Source of the DNA: JAITWN01 sp964581365
Lineage (GTDB): Bacteria > Pseudomonadota > Gammaproteobacteria > SZUA-140
Length of the DNA stretch: 64,000 nt
Reading direction: 5' to 3'
Assembly: GCA_964581365.1 (NCBI GenBank)
Contig: CAZOOF010000004.1
Span: forward strand, 31,863-95,862
A program made the translations under genes and the position numbers. Positions 6,592-16,352 of the stretch are shown here, one piece after another. Each line of letters begins with the position of its first letter. The stretch's first letter is position 1. The notes beneath the pieces were generated by a model. That model made no database searches. It was not told where the DNA came from and was given only the letters and a program-made list of their open reading frames with translations.

Positions 6592-8409
6592 TCAGTGTCC
6601 GGCATACATGTGCTCGAGCGCCGCGCCCATACGCTCCATCACCTCCGCGCGGCGCAGCTTCATCGTTGGCGTGAGAAGACCGTTATCGACCGTCCAGGGC
6701 TCCAGCGTGAGCGCAACCCGGCGCACTTGCGCATATCCGGGAAAGCCGGTGAGTTGCTCGCCGACCAGGCGGGACACTTCATCGAGCAGGCGGGGCTCGT
6801 TCAGCAGCGAATGGGGCTCATCGCGAAGCCCGCGCTCGGCAACGAAGGCTGCCCACTGGGCCGGATCGAGCACCAGCAGCGCGGCAAGAAAGGGCCGCCC
6901 CTCGCCAACGACCATCGCCTGCTCGAACAGCGGATGCATGGTCACGGCGCTTTCCATGTCGACTGGCGATACCTTTTCGCCATTCGACAGCACGATGATG
7001 TCCTTGATCCGCCCGGTGATGTAAATGCGCCCATCCTCCAGGCGACCGCAATCGCCGGTATGCATCCACCCATCGGCATCGATGGCAGCCGCGCTCGCCT
7101 CATCATCGTCCAGATACCCCTGCATCAGGCCCGGACTTCGCACCAGCAGCTCATCACCGGGACCGATACGAACCTCGACGTCCCGCAGCGGACGGCCCAC
7201 GCTCGCTGGATCGTTGTCTTCCAGACTGTTGCCGCTCACCACCGGGCCGAGTTCGGTCATTCCGTAGCCCTGCACCAGCGGCACCCCGAGAGCGATGAAC
7301 CGGCGTGCGACATGCACCGGCAGCGGTGCGCCTCCGCACACCGCAATGCGCACCCGGCCACCGAGACGCTCCCTGACCGGGCCGGCAACCAGACGGCGGA
7401 GCAACGGCCAGGCTAGAAACCGCAGCGACCATCGTCCCCGCCCCTGGTCATATTCAAAGCGCGCCCAGCCGGTGCCTACCGCCGCTTTGAACAAGTACCG
7501 CGCGAAAGCCGACCGCTGTTTCATGCTTTCGTCGATACGGGCATAGATGCGTTCATAAATCCGCGGCACCGAGATGAGGACGGTGGGACGGATGTGCACC
7601 AGATCCTCGGCCAGATTCGCGGCCGATCGCGCGAACGCTACAGTTGCGCCGGCCATCATCGGCAGATAGCAGCCGACGGTGCGCTCCAGCATGTGTGAAA
7701 GCGGCAGAAAAGAGAGAAACAGGTCATCGCCATGCACCGCGCTGCAGTGATGCGAAGCCCATGCGTTCCACAGAATATTGCCATGGCTCAGCAGCACGCC
7801 TTTCGGCCGCCCGGCGGTGCCGGATGTGTAAACAATGGTGGCTACGGCACTGTGGCTCGCGCTCGAAGTGCGCAGCTCGCCGCCATCGGGGGGCAGCCAG
7901 TCCCGCAGCAGGGCCAGGCGTTCGTCGGCATCGAAATCGATGCCTGCGCCCTCACCCAGGACAATGCGCAGAGACAGATTCCTGAGCGACGCAGAGACGC
8001 GTTGCCACTGCTCGGCGCTGTCGACGAAGAGCAGTCGCGCACCCGTGCGCCTCAGGATCCAGCCGACGTTGTCACCACGGTCGTTGAAATAGAGCGGAAC
8101 GACGACCAGGCCGAGCCCCATGGCGGCCTGGTCGAAACAGACCCAGTCGAGGCCGTTACCCGCCATCAGCGCCACACGGTCTCCGGCGCGCAGCCCCTCG
8201 CCCAGCATGGCCATCTGCCAACGGGCAACCCGGGCCGCGACCCCGTTCCAGTCCAGATCACGCCAGCGGGAAGTTTCGCGGTCGAACCAGCGATAAGCAG
8301 GCGCCTGCGGCGTTCGTCGCACCCGTTCGCGCAACAGCGCGCTCAGATTGTCGACACTGACCGGCTCGATGAAGGTCCGCTCCACATCCGGCACGTCATC
8401 TCGTCCCAT
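6592..8409 (-). CDS. Long-chain fatty acid--CoA ligase (AMP-forming synthetase, FAA1-like)
   Basis: A 605-residue ANL-family enzyme that activates fatty acids with ATP and CoA. The P-loop is IVYTSGTAGRPKGVLLSH, followed by SFLPLSHMLERT, the A5 motif QGYGMTELGP, the A7 motif GWMHTGDCG and A8 GRIYITGRIKDIIVLSNGEK with the hinge Asp. The length and the large insertions match the eukaryote-like long-chain ligases found in many proteobacteria. The start at 8409 has AAGGACG upstream; a longer open frame to 8607 runs over the promoter region and is rejected. It is transcribed away from xthA and forms an operon with the thioesterase. Confidence 0.9.
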   Translation of the reverse strand: MGRDDVPDVERTFIEPVSVDNLSALLRERVRRTPQAPAYRWFDRETSRWRDLDWNGVAARVARWQMAMLGEGLRAGDRVALMAGNGLDWVCFDQAAMGLGLVVVPLYFNDRGDNVGWILRRTGARLLFVDSAEQWQRVSASLRNLSLRIVLGEGAGIDFDADERLALLRDWLPPDGGELRTSSASHSAVATIVYTSGTAGRPKGVLLSHGNILWNAWASHHCSAVHGDDLFLSFLPLSHMLERTVGCYLPMMAGATVAFARSAANLAEDLVHIRPTVLISVPRIYERIYARIDESMKQRSAFARYLFKAAVGTGWARFEYDQGRGRWSLRFLAWPLLRRLVAGPVRERLGGRVRIAVCGGAPLPVHVARRFIALGVPLVQGYGMTELGPVVSGNSLEDNDPASVGRPLRDVEVRIGPGDELLVRSPGLMQGYLDDDEASAAAIDADGWMHTGDCGRLEDGRIYITGRIKDIIVLSNGEKVSPVDMESAVTMHPLFEQAMVVGEGRPFLAALLVLDPAQWAAFVAERGLRDEPHSLLNEPRLLDEVSRLVGEQLTGFPGYAQVRRVALTLEPWTVDNGLLTPTMKLRRAEVMERMGAALEHMYAGH

Positions 8410-8487
8410 GGTTTCGTCCTTCGTCGTCACATATCGGCCTTCGGAGACAAGCGATGGCCGGTAATGTATTTTCGTGTACGCGCAGGT

Positions 8488-8516
8488 AATATAACCCGGT
8501 CGGGTCGACGGGCGAA
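8488..8516 (-). promoter_or_regulatory. Putative promoter of the acyl-CoA ligase operon with an inverted repeat in the spacer
   Basis: On the minus strand a -10-like TATATT (8493-8488) lies 17 bases from a poor -35-like TTCGCC (8516-8511). The spacer contains ACCCG-GT-CGGGT (8494-8505), an inverted repeat placed where a repressor would block RNA polymerase. It is a prediction from consensus matching by eye. Confidence 0.4.
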
Positions 8517-8619
8517 CAGAATTGGCGCGCGTATGGCACGAGAATCCAGCGTGCCACGCAGCTGCGCGCAGCAAATCCCAAGGATTGCCCATGTCTCGCA
8601 ACGCCAATCACGTATTTGC

Positions 8620-9390
8620 ATGAAGATCGCCAGCTGGAACGTCAATTCGCTGCGCGTACGCCTGCCGCAGGTACTCGAATGGCTGCAATCCCACTCTCCC
8701 GACATACTCGGACTGCAGGAGACCAAGCTGCAGGACGAACAGTTTCCGGTCGAGGAATTCCGCGCTGCGGGCTACCACGCCGAATTCGCTGGCCAGAAGA
8801 CCTACAACGGCGTTGCGGTGTTGAGCCGCGAGCCGGCCTGCGATGTGATTCGCGATATTCCCGAGCTCGATGACGCGCAGCGTCGCGTTCTCGGCGTCAC
8901 CTGCGCCGGGCTGCGGGTGCTCAATCTGTATGTTCCCAACGGGCAATCGGTAACGTCCGAGAAATATGTCTACAAGCTGCGCTGGCTGGAACGGCTGACC
9001 GAGTATGTGAAAGCACAGAGCAGCCTCCATCCGCGTCTGGTGCTCATCGGCGACTTCAACATCGCGCCGGCGCCCATCGACGTTCACGACCCGGAGGCCT
9101 GGGAGGGAAAGGTGCTGTTCAGCGAACCGGAGCGCGCGGCGTTCACACGCCTGCTGGAGGCCGGCGGCTTGCGCGATGTTTTTCGCGAACAGCATCCGGA
9201 CGAACAGGCATTCACTTGGTGGGACTATCGCGTCAACGCCTTCCGCCGCAATCTCGGCCTGCGCATCGACCATGTGCTGGCGAGTCAGGCGCTGTATGAA
9301 CGCTGCGGCGGCTGCATCATCGATATCGAGGCGCGGCGCGCCGAACGCCCCTCCGATCACGCGCCAATCATGGCCAGTTTCGACTTATGA
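8620..9390 (+). CDS. xthA: Exodeoxyribonuclease III (AP endonuclease)
   Basis: The 256-residue enzyme cuts at abasic sites and removes 3' blocking groups in base excision repair. The EEP-family residues are visible: ASWNVNSLR, LGLQETK (metal-binding Glu), NLYVPNGQ, LIGDFNIAP (catalytic Asp and Asn), TWWDYR and SDHAPI (catalytic His). I start at ATG 8620 because the family begins MKIASWNVNS; a much longer open frame upstream is antisense to the acyl-CoA ligase. ubiD follows after 31 bases. Confidence 0.94.
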   Translation: MKIASWNVNSLRVRLPQVLEWLQSHSPDILGLQETKLQDEQFPVEEFRAAGYHAEFAGQKTYNGVAVLSREPACDVIRDIPELDDAQRRVLGVTCAGLRVLNLYVPNGQSVTSEKYVYKLRWLERLTEYVKAQSSLHPRLVLIGDFNIAPAPIDVHDPEAWEGKVLFSEPERAAFTRLLEAGGLRDVFREQHPDEQAFTWWDYRVNAFRRNLGLRIDHVLASQALYERCGGCIIDIEARRAERPSDHAPIMASFDL

Positions 9391-9421
9391 ACCATCCGGC
9401 ATCTGCTGAACGGAAACGTCG

Positions 9422-10897
9422 ATGAAGTACCGCGATCTGCGCGATTTTATCGCTACCCTCGAAGCACGCGGCGAACTGCGCCGCGTGAGCGCCGAGATCG
9501 ATCCCAGGCTCGAGATGACGGAGATCTGCGATCGCACGCTCCGCCGCGGCGGGCCGGCGTTGCTGTTCGAAAATCCCAAGGGTCACGACATTCCGGTGCT
9601 CGCCAATCTTTTCGGCACCCCCGGGCGCGTCGCCCTCGGCATGGGCGCCGATTCGGTGGATGCGCTGCGCGACATCGGCAAGCTGCTCGCCTACCTGAAG
9701 GAGCCGGAACCCCCCGCCGGCCTGCGCGATGCCTGGGACAAATGGCCTGTGCTGAAACAGGTGCTGAACATGAACCCGCGCAACGTGGATCGCGCGCCCT
9801 GCCAGCGCAACGTGATCGAGGGCGATGATGTCGACCTTTCGCGACTGCCGATCCAGACCTGCTGGCCCGGCGATGCCGGCCCGCTCATCACCTGGGCGCT
9901 GGTGGTGACCCGCGGACCGAACAAGCCGCGCCAGAACCTCGGCATCTACCGGCAACAGGTGATCGGTCGCAACCGCGTCATCATGCGCTGGCTCGCTCAC
10001 CGGGGCGGCGCACTCGATTTCCGCGACTGGCAGCAGGCGCATCCGGGACAGCCGTTCCCGGTCGCAGTCGCCCTGGGCGCCGATCCGGCGACCATCCTCG
10101 GAGCCGTGACGCCGGTCCCGGACACGCTATCCGAATACGCCTTCGCCGGACTGCTGCGCGGCGGCAAGACCGAAGTCACGAAGTGCATCGGCAGCGACCT
10201 CACTGTGCCGGCGAGCGCTGAGATCGTGCTCGAAGGCCACATCGCCCCCGATGACATGGCCGACGAAGGCCCCTTCGGCGATCACACCGGCTACTACAAT
10301 GAGGTCGATCGTTTTCCGGTCTTCACCATCGACCGCATCACCCATCGCGACAGTCCGATCTATCACAGCACCTACACCGGCCGTCCGCCGGACGAGCCCG
10401 CCGTGCTCGGCGTCGCGCTCAACGAAGTCTTCGTACCGATCCTGCAGAAGCAGTTCCCCGAGATCGTCGACTTCTACCTGCCGCCCGAGGGCTGCTCCTA
10501 CCGCCTCGCCTGCGTCAGCATGCGCAAGCAGTACCCTGGCCACGCCAAGCGCGTCATGCTCGGTATCTGGTCCTTCCTGCGCCAGTTCATGTACACCAAG
10601 TTCGTCATCGTCGTCGACGACGATGTCGACGTGCGCGACTGGAAGAGCGTCGTCTGGGCCATGACCACGCGCATGGACCCACGTCGCGACATGGTCTTCA
10701 TCGACAACACACCGATCGATTACCTCGACTTCGCCTCACCGGTGTCGGGGCTGGGTTCGAAGGTCGGCTTCGACGCGACCAACAAGTGGCAGGGCGAAAC
10801 GGCCAGAGAATGGGGAAGACCGATCGAGATGGATGCCGCGATCAAAGCCAGGATCGACGATATCTGGGACGAACTCGAAATATTCGGCGGCAGATAG
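9422..10897 (+). CDS. ubiD: UbiD, 4-hydroxy-3-polyprenylbenzoate decarboxylase
   Basis: The 491-residue protein is a full-length UbiD, the prenylated-flavin-dependent decarboxylase of ubiquinone synthesis. Conserved stretches include [14 protein letters not shown], the metal/prFMN region [20 protein letters not shown], the Glu-containing [18 protein letters not shown] and [16 protein letters not shown] near the C-terminus. It would need UbiX, which makes the flavin cofactor and is not in this window. The next gene starts on the base after its stop codon. Confidence 0.94.
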   Translation: MKYRDLRDFIATLEARGELRRVSAEIDPRLEMTEICDRTLRRGGPALLFENPKGHDIPVLANLFGTPGRVALGMGADSVDALRDIGKLLAYLKEPEPPAGLRDAWDKWPVLKQVLNMNPRNVDRAPCQRNVIEGDDVDLSRLPIQTCWPGDAGPLITWALVVTRGPNKPRQNLGIYRQQVIGRNRVIMRWLAHRGGALDFRDWQQAHPGQPFPVAVALGADPATILGAVTPVPDTLSEYAFAGLLRGGKTEVTKCIGSDLTVPASAEIVLEGHIAPDDMADEGPFGDHTGYYNEVDRFPVFTIDRITHRDSPIYHSTYTGRPPDEPAVLGVALNEVFVPILQKQFPEIVDFYLPPEGCSYRLACVSMRKQYPGHAKRVMLGIWSFLRQFMYTKFVIVVDDDVDVRDWKSVVWAMTTRMDPRRDMVFIDNTPIDYLDFASPVSGLGSKVGFDATNKWQGETAREWGRPIEMDAAIKARIDDIWDELEIFGGR

Positions 10898-11503
10898 ATG
10901 AAGCATGTGCGGGCCGCCATGAACAAGTCCGGCGAAGAGCGCCAGAAACGCAGCATCATCGACCTCAGAATCCAGGAACTGGGAAAACTGTTCGATGCGC
11001 TGGACCCGTCTCCGTTTCGCAGCAAGGACCTGCATCCATCCGCCGAAGAGTATATCGTCGGCAGCGCGAGGGAGCTGCCGGCGAAGAGTCCCCTCATCCT
11101 GGTGCTGCATGTCGACGGATCGCCCCGGGTGCCGGATGAAGAACACGTAGTCAGTGAGGCCGTCCATGCGCACTTCTTCCGTCAGGCAGAGTTGGCGCGA
11201 CGCCGGCTGCGCACGCTGCTGCACCGTGGCGGTATCAGTCTGCTGATCGGCGTCAGCTTCCTGATCGCCGCCCTTGCCGGCTCGGCCTCGGTGGCGCAAC
11301 TGCTGGGAGAAAGCACCATGGCCATAGTATTCCGCGAAAGCCTGATGATCGGCGGCTGGGTGGCCATGTGGCGCCCCCTGGAAACCTTCCTGTACGACTG
11401 GTGGCCTCTGCTGGGCGAGTATCGGTTTCACCAGCGCCTCGGCCGCATGCCCGTGCAGATCTCCTATTCCGGTTCCGCGCCGGCATCGACCGCGCGGACC
11501 TGA
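10898..11503 (+). CDS. Conserved hypothetical membrane protein downstream of ubiD
   Basis: I do not recognise a named family. The 201-residue protein has a soluble basic N-terminal half (MNKSGEERQKRSIIDLRI, DLHPSAEEYIVGSA) and two hydrophobic segments near residues 111-132 (SLLIGVSFLIAALAGSA) and 143-158. A WRPLETFLYDWWPL motif follows, probably at the membrane surface. It starts directly after the ubiD stop (ATG 10898; ATG 10919 is an alternative), so it is almost certainly cotranscribed with ubiD. The function is unknown. Confidence 0.7.
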   Translation: MKHVRAAMNKSGEERQKRSIIDLRIQELGKLFDALDPSPFRSKDLHPSAEEYIVGSARELPAKSPLILVLHVDGSPRVPDEEHVVSEAVHAHFFRQAELARRRLRTLLHRGGISLLIGVSFLIAALAGSASVAQLLGESTMAIVFRESLMIGGWVAMWRPLETFLYDWWPLLGEYRFHQRLGRMPVQISYSGSAPASTART

Positions 11504-11528
11504 CCGCCGACCGCCGCCTTGCTATACT
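11500..11528 (+). promoter_or_regulatory. Sigma-70 promoter before dapF
   Basis: CTGACC (11500-11505) and TATACT (11523-11528) are separated by 17 bases, and the start codon of dapF lies 28 bases after the -10. The -35 overlaps the last codons of the preceding gene, so the dapF-xerC run can be transcribed independently of ubiD. Confidence 0.5.
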
Positions 11529-11555
11529 GCGGGAAATGACGCGGGGGAGACTTTA

Positions 11556-12401
11556 GTGGCGACAGACGGTGCCATCCGCTTCAGCAAGATGCATGGCCTG
11601 GGCAATGACTTCGTCGTGATCGATGCGATCCGGCAGGTCTTTCTGCCGACTCCGACCCTGGTCCGGCGGCTCGCCGACCGGCATACCGGCATAGGTTTCG
11701 ATCAGTTGCTGCTGGTTGAACCGGCCGCGCGCGCGGACGCGGATTTTCGCTATCGCATCTTCAATGCCGACGGTAGCGAGGCCGAGCAGTGCGGCAATGG
11801 CGCCCGCTGCTTTGTTCAGTTCGTGCGTACCTACGGTCTGACCGACAAGACCAGGCTTGTACTCGAGACCAGCACCGGCCTGCTGCACGCCACCGTCACC
11901 GATGGCAACCTGGTCGCGGTGGCAATGGCCGAACCGGATTTTGATCCAGCGTCCCTGCCCTTCACCGGCGCTGACACGGCCGATCTGACTCACGAACTGG
12001 AGGTGGACGGAGAACGGGTCCGGATGCACCTGGTTTCGATGGGAAACCCCCACGCAGTGATTGAGGTCAGCGACGTCGAGCAGGCTCCCGTTGCAACGCT
12101 CGGCCGCCTGATCGGCAGCCATTCGGCTTTCCCCCAGGGCGTCAACGTCGGTTTCCTCGAGATTCAGGATCGGCTCAACGCGCGCCTGCGCGTCTATGAA
12201 CGCGGCGCGGGCGAGACACTGTCCTGCGGCAGCGGCGCGTGCGCGGCTGTCGCCGCCGGCCGCAGAGCCGGCCTGCTCGATGAACGTGTCCTGGTCGAGC
12301 TGCCAGGAGGCCGTCTGCTGATCGAATGGCCCGGACCGGGTCACGCGGTGCGCATGACCGGTCCCGCCACTCATGTGTTCGAAGGAACATTTATCCCATG
12401 A
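11556..12401 (+). CDS. dapF: Diaminopimelate epimerase
   Basis: The 281-residue enzyme converts LL-DAP to meso-DAP for lysine and peptidoglycan synthesis. Both catalytic cysteines are visible, in QCGNGARCF and in LSCGSGACAAV, in the two symmetric domains. The N-terminal FSKMHGLGNDFVVID is the family signature. The start is GTG, preceded by GGGGGAGA. The stop overlaps the ATG of the DUF484 gene (ATGA), so the two are coupled. The order dapF-DUF484-xerC is classic for gammaproteobacteria. Confidence 0.95.
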   Translation: MATDGAIRFSKMHGLGNDFVVIDAIRQVFLPTPTLVRRLADRHTGIGFDQLLLVEPAARADADFRYRIFNADGSEAEQCGNGARCFVQFVRTYGLTDKTRLVLETSTGLLHATVTDGNLVAVAMAEPDFDPASLPFTGADTADLTHELEVDGERVRMHLVSMGNPHAVIEVSDVEQAPVATLGRLIGSHSAFPQGVNVGFLEIQDRLNARLRVYERGAGETLSCGSGACAAVAAGRRAGLLDERVLVELPGGRLLIEWPGPGHAVRMTGPATHVFEGTFIP

Positions 12402-13123
12402 AAATGAAGAGTACGGAACCCGTGACAGCGCTCAGCGCCGAGATGGTGGAAGAGTACCTGCGCAACCATACCGAGTTCTTTCATGGTCGCGATGAGCTGC
12501 TGCGGATCCTCAGCATCCCGCACGCCGCGAACGGAGCGGTGTCGCTGGTGGAGCGCCAGATCGCCCTGCTCCGCGAACAGAACCGCAATTACCGTCGGCA
12601 GCTGCAGGACCTGGTAGAGGTGGCGCGCGACAATGAGCGTCTGCTCGGCAGGCTGCAGCGCCTGACCCTGCGGCTGCTCGACGCCGAGACCCTGACTGAT
12701 CTGCTGGCGACGCTGGAGGACAGCCTGCGCGCGGATTTTCACGCCGACGCCGCCTGCCTGTACATTACCGGCGCCGACCTGTCCGAATGGCAGCCGAACG
12801 GCGCATTCCTGCAGAAGCGCATCGCCAGCACGGAGACAGGCACGGAGCTGCAGCGACTGCTGAAAGGAGGCTCTCCGGTCTGCGGTCGCCTGCGCGACGA
12901 CCAGCTTGCCGAGCTGTTCGGAGCCGGCGCCGCCAGCGTCGGCTCGGTAGCCCTGCTGCCGCTCATCAGCGGAGAGCGCACTTTCGGCGGACTGGCCATC
13001 GGCAGTCACAGCACGGATCGTTTCAATGCCGAAATGGGCACCGCTTACCTCGACCACCTGGCGGAGCTGATCTCGCATCGGATTGCGCCGTTTCTGAACG
13101 AATCGACACCTCGGATCGCATGA
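12398..13123 (+). CDS. DUF484 family protein (GAF-like)
   Basis: A 241-residue DUF484 protein. The N-terminal VEEYLRNHTEFFHGRDELL and SLVERQIALLREQNR regions (helix and coiled coil, about 15-75) are the family hallmarks, followed by a GAF-like domain (about 95-235). DUF484 genes almost always sit between dapF and xerC; the molecular role is not established. The ATG at 12398 overlaps the dapF stop, and the stop overlaps the xerC start (ATGATGG). Confidence 0.9.
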   Translation: MKMKSTEPVTALSAEMVEEYLRNHTEFFHGRDELLRILSIPHAANGAVSLVERQIALLREQNRNYRRQLQDLVEVARDNERLLGRLQRLTLRLLDAETLTDLLATLEDSLRADFHADAACLYITGADLSEWQPNGAFLQKRIASTETGTELQRLLKGGSPVCGRLRDDQLAELFGAGAASVGSVALLPLISGERTFGGLAIGSHSTDRFNAEMGTAYLDHLAELISHRIAPFLNESTPRIA

Positions 13124-14022
13124 TGGATCTGGGCACCGGCCTGGAACGGTTTGCTGCCCACCTCGACGCCCGCGGGATGTCACCGCGCACTACCCGGGCA
13201 TATCTGCGCGATCTCGAGAGTTTCCGCGGCTGGTGCGCCGCTCACGGCTGCACCTCATGCAAGGCGATCGCCTCCTCCCGGATACAGGATTTCATCGCCG
13301 CGGAGCATCGCCGCGGACTTGGCGCGCGCAGCCTGCAGCGTCTGCTGTCCTCCTTGCGCGCATTCTTCGCCTGGCTGGTCGACGCCGGACAGATCGAGCG
13401 CAATCCGGCGCTGGGCGTCCGCTCGCCTCAGGTCCGCCGGCGGCTGCCCGAGACCCTGGATGTCGACCAGGCCGCGCGCCTGCTCGACGCCGATGCCACC
13501 GACTTTCTCGCCGCGCGGGATCTGGCGCTGATGGAACTGATCTACTCGTCCGGGTTACGCTTGGCCGAAGTATTGTCGCTCGATCTCGGAGATATCGACC
13601 TGCGGGAATGTGTGGTACGGGTTACCGGCAAAGGCGCGCGGGCGCGCATCGTGCCAGTGGGCACGGCGGCGCGCTCCGCCGTGCAGCGCTACCTGCAGGC
13701 TGCGGAAGCCAGGCGCCCTCCCGGTGAGTTGGCCCTGTTCCTGGCCAAGAGCGGCAAACGGCTGTCGGCGCGCAGCGTTCAGGCGCGGATCGCCGCCTGG
13801 GGACAACGGCAGGGCCTCGATTCCCGGCTTCATCCCCACATGCTGCGCCATGCGTTTGCCACCCACCTGCTGGAATCGTCCGGCGACCTGCGCGCAGTGC
13901 AGGAATTGCTCGGCCACGCCGACCTGTCTACCACCCAGATCTATACGCACCTCGACTTTCAGCACCTGGCCCAGGTCTATGACCAGGCCCACCCGCGCGC
14001 GCGCCGCCGCCCGCGCGACTGA
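13120..14022 (+). CDS. xerC: Tyrosine recombinase XerC
   Basis: The 300-residue tyrosine recombinase resolves chromosome dimers at dif with XerD and FtsK. It has a SAM-like N-terminal domain (about 1-90) and a catalytic domain with the expected residues: Arg in YSSGLRLAEVL, Lys in VTGKGARARIVP, HMLRHAFATHLL (His-x-x-Arg), His in LLGHADLSTTQIYTH and the nucleophile Tyr in TQIYTHL. Start candidates ATG 13120 and ATG 13123 are adjacent; both overlap the DUF484 stop. The dapF-DUF484 context supports XerC rather than XerD. Confidence 0.93.
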   Translation: MMDLGTGLERFAAHLDARGMSPRTTRAYLRDLESFRGWCAAHGCTSCKAIASSRIQDFIAAEHRRGLGARSLQRLLSSLRAFFAWLVDAGQIERNPALGVRSPQVRRRLPETLDVDQAARLLDADATDFLAARDLALMELIYSSGLRLAEVLSLDLGDIDLRECVVRVTGKGARARIVPVGTAARSAVQRYLQAAEARRPPGELALFLAKSGKRLSARSVQARIAAWGQRQGLDSRLHPHMLRHAFATHLLESSGDLRAVQELLGHADLSTTQIYTHLDFQHLAQVYDQAHPRARRRPRD

Positions 14023-14088
14023 CCGCGCCGTCCGCCATGAACGATGGTGTACAATCATCGGTTCAGGATTCCAGGCGGAGAGAAGGAC

Positions 14089-14646
14089 TTGGAGCAGTTC
14101 CGAGGAACTACCATTCTGTCGGTGCGGCGCAACGGCCGGGTCGCCATCGGTGGCGATGGCCAGGTCTCGCTCGGCAACACGGTCATGAAGGCCAATGCGC
14201 GCAAGGTGCGACGGCTTTACAACGGCAAGGTGCTGGCCGGATTTGCCGGCGGCACGGCGGACGCGTTCACGCTTTTCGAGCGATTTGAAGGCAAGCTGGA
14301 GAAACACTCCGGCAATCTCGTCCGCTCCGCCGTCGAGCTCGCCAAGGACTGGCGCACGGACCGCATTCTCCGTCGGCTGGAAGCGCTGCTGGTGGTTGCG
14401 GACCTCGACGCCTCACTGATCATCTCGGGCAACGGGGATGTCATCGAACCCGAACACCCAGTGATGGCGATCGGCTCCGGTGGTCCTTTCGCTCTGGCCG
14501 CCGCCCGCGCGCTGATCGAGAATACCGACCTGCCACCGCGCACCATCGTGGAACGCGGTCTGGCGATTGCCGCCGACATCTGCATCTACACCAATCACAC
14601 GCTGGCGATCGAAGAGCTTCCGGCGGAAGGAACGGTGGCAGTCTGA
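14089..14646 (+). CDS. hslV: ATP-dependent protease subunit HslV, TTG start
   Basis: The 185-residue peptidase subunit of the HslVU (ClpYQ) protease. The mature N-terminus should be the Thr of [12 protein letters not shown], and the Ntn-hydrolase residues GDGQVSLG and [16 protein letters not shown] are intact. I set the start at TTG 14089 because GGAGAGAAGGA lies just upstream and the result (MEQFRG before the Thr) is a short propeptide seen in several HslV proteins. An ATG at 14044 gives an unlikely 21-residue propeptide. hslU overlaps by one base. Confidence 0.93.
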   Translation: MEQFRGTTILSVRRNGRVAIGGDGQVSLGNTVMKANARKVRRLYNGKVLAGFAGGTADAFTLFERFEGKLEKHSGNLVRSAVELAKDWRTDRILRRLEALLVVADLDASLIISGNGDVIEPEHPVMAIGSGGPFALAAARALIENTDLPPRTIVERGLAIAADICIYTNHTLAIEELPAEGTVAV

Positions 14647-15971
14647 TGTCCGAAATGACCCCCAGAGAGATAGTCCAGGAACTCGACAAGCACATCGTCG
14701 GGCAGCAGGCCGCCAAGCGCGCAGTCGCGATCGCCTTGCGCAACCGCTGGCGCCGCATGCAGGTAGCCGATGATCTGCGCAACGAGATCACCCCCAAGAA
14801 CATTCTGATGATCGGGCCCACCGGCGTCGGCAAGACCGAAATCGCGCGCCGCATCGCCCGGCTGGTGAACGCGCCCTTCGTCAAGGTGGAGGCCAGCAAG
14901 TTCACCGAGGTCGGGTATGTCGGCCGCGATGTCGAGTCGATCATCCGCGAACTGGCTGAAATGTCGCTCAAGATGACGCGCGAGCAGGAAATGGCCCGGG
15001 TGCGGCGGCGGGCCGAGGATCTGGCGGAAGACCGCATCCTCGATGTGCTCTTGCCACCGGCGCGGGGCGTGGATGCGCGCAGTGATGAGGACAGTGCCAC
15101 GCGGCAGAAATTCCGCAAGAAGCTTCGTGAAGGCGACCTCGACGATACCGAGATCGAGATCGAGGTAAGCGCGGCTCCGGTTGGCGTGGAAATCATGGCG
15201 CCGCCGGGCATGGAGGAGATGAGCAGCCAGCTTCAGAGTCTGTTCCGCAACTTCGCCGGACAACAGACCAAGCGGCGCCGCATGCCGATTCGCGAAGCCT
15301 TCCGCCTGCTCACGGATGAAGAGGCCGCACGGCTGATCAACGAGGATGAGATCAAGACTCGGGCTCTGGAGAACGCGGAACAGAACGGCATCGTGTTCAT
15401 AGACGAGATTGACAAGATCGCCCGCCGCTCGGACGGCGGGCATGGGCCGGACGTTTCACGAGAAGGCGTGCAGCGCGATCTCCTGCCCCTGGTCGAAGGC
15501 TCCACCGTCAGCACCAAGCTCGGAACCATCCGCACCGATCACATACTGTTCATCGCCTCGGGAGCCTTTCACCTGAGCAAGCCTTCGGATCTCATTCCGG
15601 AGCTGCAGGGACGCCTCCCCATCCGCGTGGAGCTCAATGCGCTGACCGCCGAGGATTTCATTCGCATTCTCACCGAACCGAACGCCTCACTCACCGAGCA
15701 GTACAAGGCGCTGATGGCAACGGAGAATCTCACCGTGGAATTTACCGACGACGGCATTGCGCGCCTCGCCGAGATCGCGTGGCAGGTCAACGAGCGGACC
15801 GAAAACATCGGAGCGCGACGCTTGCATACGGTCATGGAGCGGGTAATGGAAACGCTGTCCTTCGAGGCATCGGATCGCGGAGGCCAGACAGTCGCCATCG
15901 ACGCCGCCTATGTCGACAGCTATCTCGATGCCCTGGTCGAAAACGAAGACCTCAGCCGCTACATTCTGTGA
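14646..15971 (+). CDS. hslU: HslU, AAA+ unfoldase of the HslVU protease
   Basis: The 441-residue unfoldase recognises and unfolds substrates for HslV. The N-terminal [16 protein letters not shown] is the family signature, followed by Walker [10 protein letters not shown], the pore motif GYVGRD, an intermediate domain (about 110-230), Walker B VFIDEIDK, sensor motifs and the C-terminal LSRYIL that docks into HslV. The ATG shares a base with the hslV stop (TGATG), so the subunits are translationally coupled. Confidence 0.96.
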   Translation: MSEMTPREIVQELDKHIVGQQAAKRAVAIALRNRWRRMQVADDLRNEITPKNILMIGPTGVGKTEIARRIARLVNAPFVKVEASKFTEVGYVGRDVESIIRELAEMSLKMTREQEMARVRRRAEDLAEDRILDVLLPPARGVDARSDEDSATRQKFRKKLREGDLDDTEIEIEVSAAPVGVEIMAPPGMEEMSSQLQSLFRNFAGQQTKRRRMPIREAFRLLTDEEAARLINEDEIKTRALENAEQNGIVFIDEIDKIARRSDGGHGPDVSREGVQRDLLPLVEGSTVSTKLGTIRTDHILFIASGAFHLSKPSDLIPELQGRLPIRVELNALTAEDFIRILTEPNASLTEQYKALMATENLTVEFTDDGIARLAEIAWQVNERTENIGARRLHTVMERVMETLSFEASDRGGQTVAIDAAYVDSYLDALVENEDLSRYIL

Positions 15972-15972
15972 C

Positions 15973-16344
15973 ATGAACGCCCAGGCCATTCCAACGGAAA
16001 TCCGTCTGCACCAGCGTTCGCGCGTACTGGAGGTCACTTTCGACGACGGTGCACGCTTCAGCATACCGTGCGAGCTGCTCCGCGTATATTCGCCATCGGC
16101 CGAGGTGCGCGGACACGGGCCGGGCCAGGAAGTGCTGCAGGTCGGCAAGGAAAACGTGAACATCGCCGCCATCGAGCCGGTAGGAAATTACGCCGTCAAG
16201 CTGATCTTCGACGATGGCCATGACACGGGTCTTTACACCTGGGATCTGCTCTATCGTCTCGGCGCAAAGCAGGACGAATTCCGACAGCTGTACCTCGAAA
16301 AACTGCGACGAGCCGGTTACGAACAGACCGGACAAGGATCCTGA
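15973..16344 (+). CDS. DUF971 family protein
   Basis: The 123-residue protein is a DUF971 (gamma-butyrobetaine hydroxylase N-terminal-like) module: [54 protein letters not shown] and [13 protein letters not shown]. Similar small proteins occur beside hslVU and ubiE in many proteobacteria. The Cys in IPCELLRV is kept, and a Zn role for the domain is known in the fused eukaryotic enzymes. The bacterial role is not established. The start is one base after the hslU stop. Confidence 0.9.
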   Translation: MNAQAIPTEIRLHQRSRVLEVTFDDGARFSIPCELLRVYSPSAEVRGHGPGQEVLQVGKENVNIAAIEPVGNYAVKLIFDDGHDTGLYTWDLLYRLGAKQDEFRQLYLEKLRRAGYEQTGQGS

Positions 16345-16352
16345 GACAATCC

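Noticed and set aside
7732..8619. Long plus-strand frame leading into xthA, suggesting a 552-residue protein
   Set aside because: The extension is antisense to the acyl-CoA ligase and has no coding signature; Exo III begins at 8620.
14000..14089. Heat-shock (sigma-32) promoter before hslV
   Set aside because: CCGCCATGA resembles part of the -10 but there is no CTTGAA-like -35 at the right distance; TACAAT at 14050 also lacks a -35.
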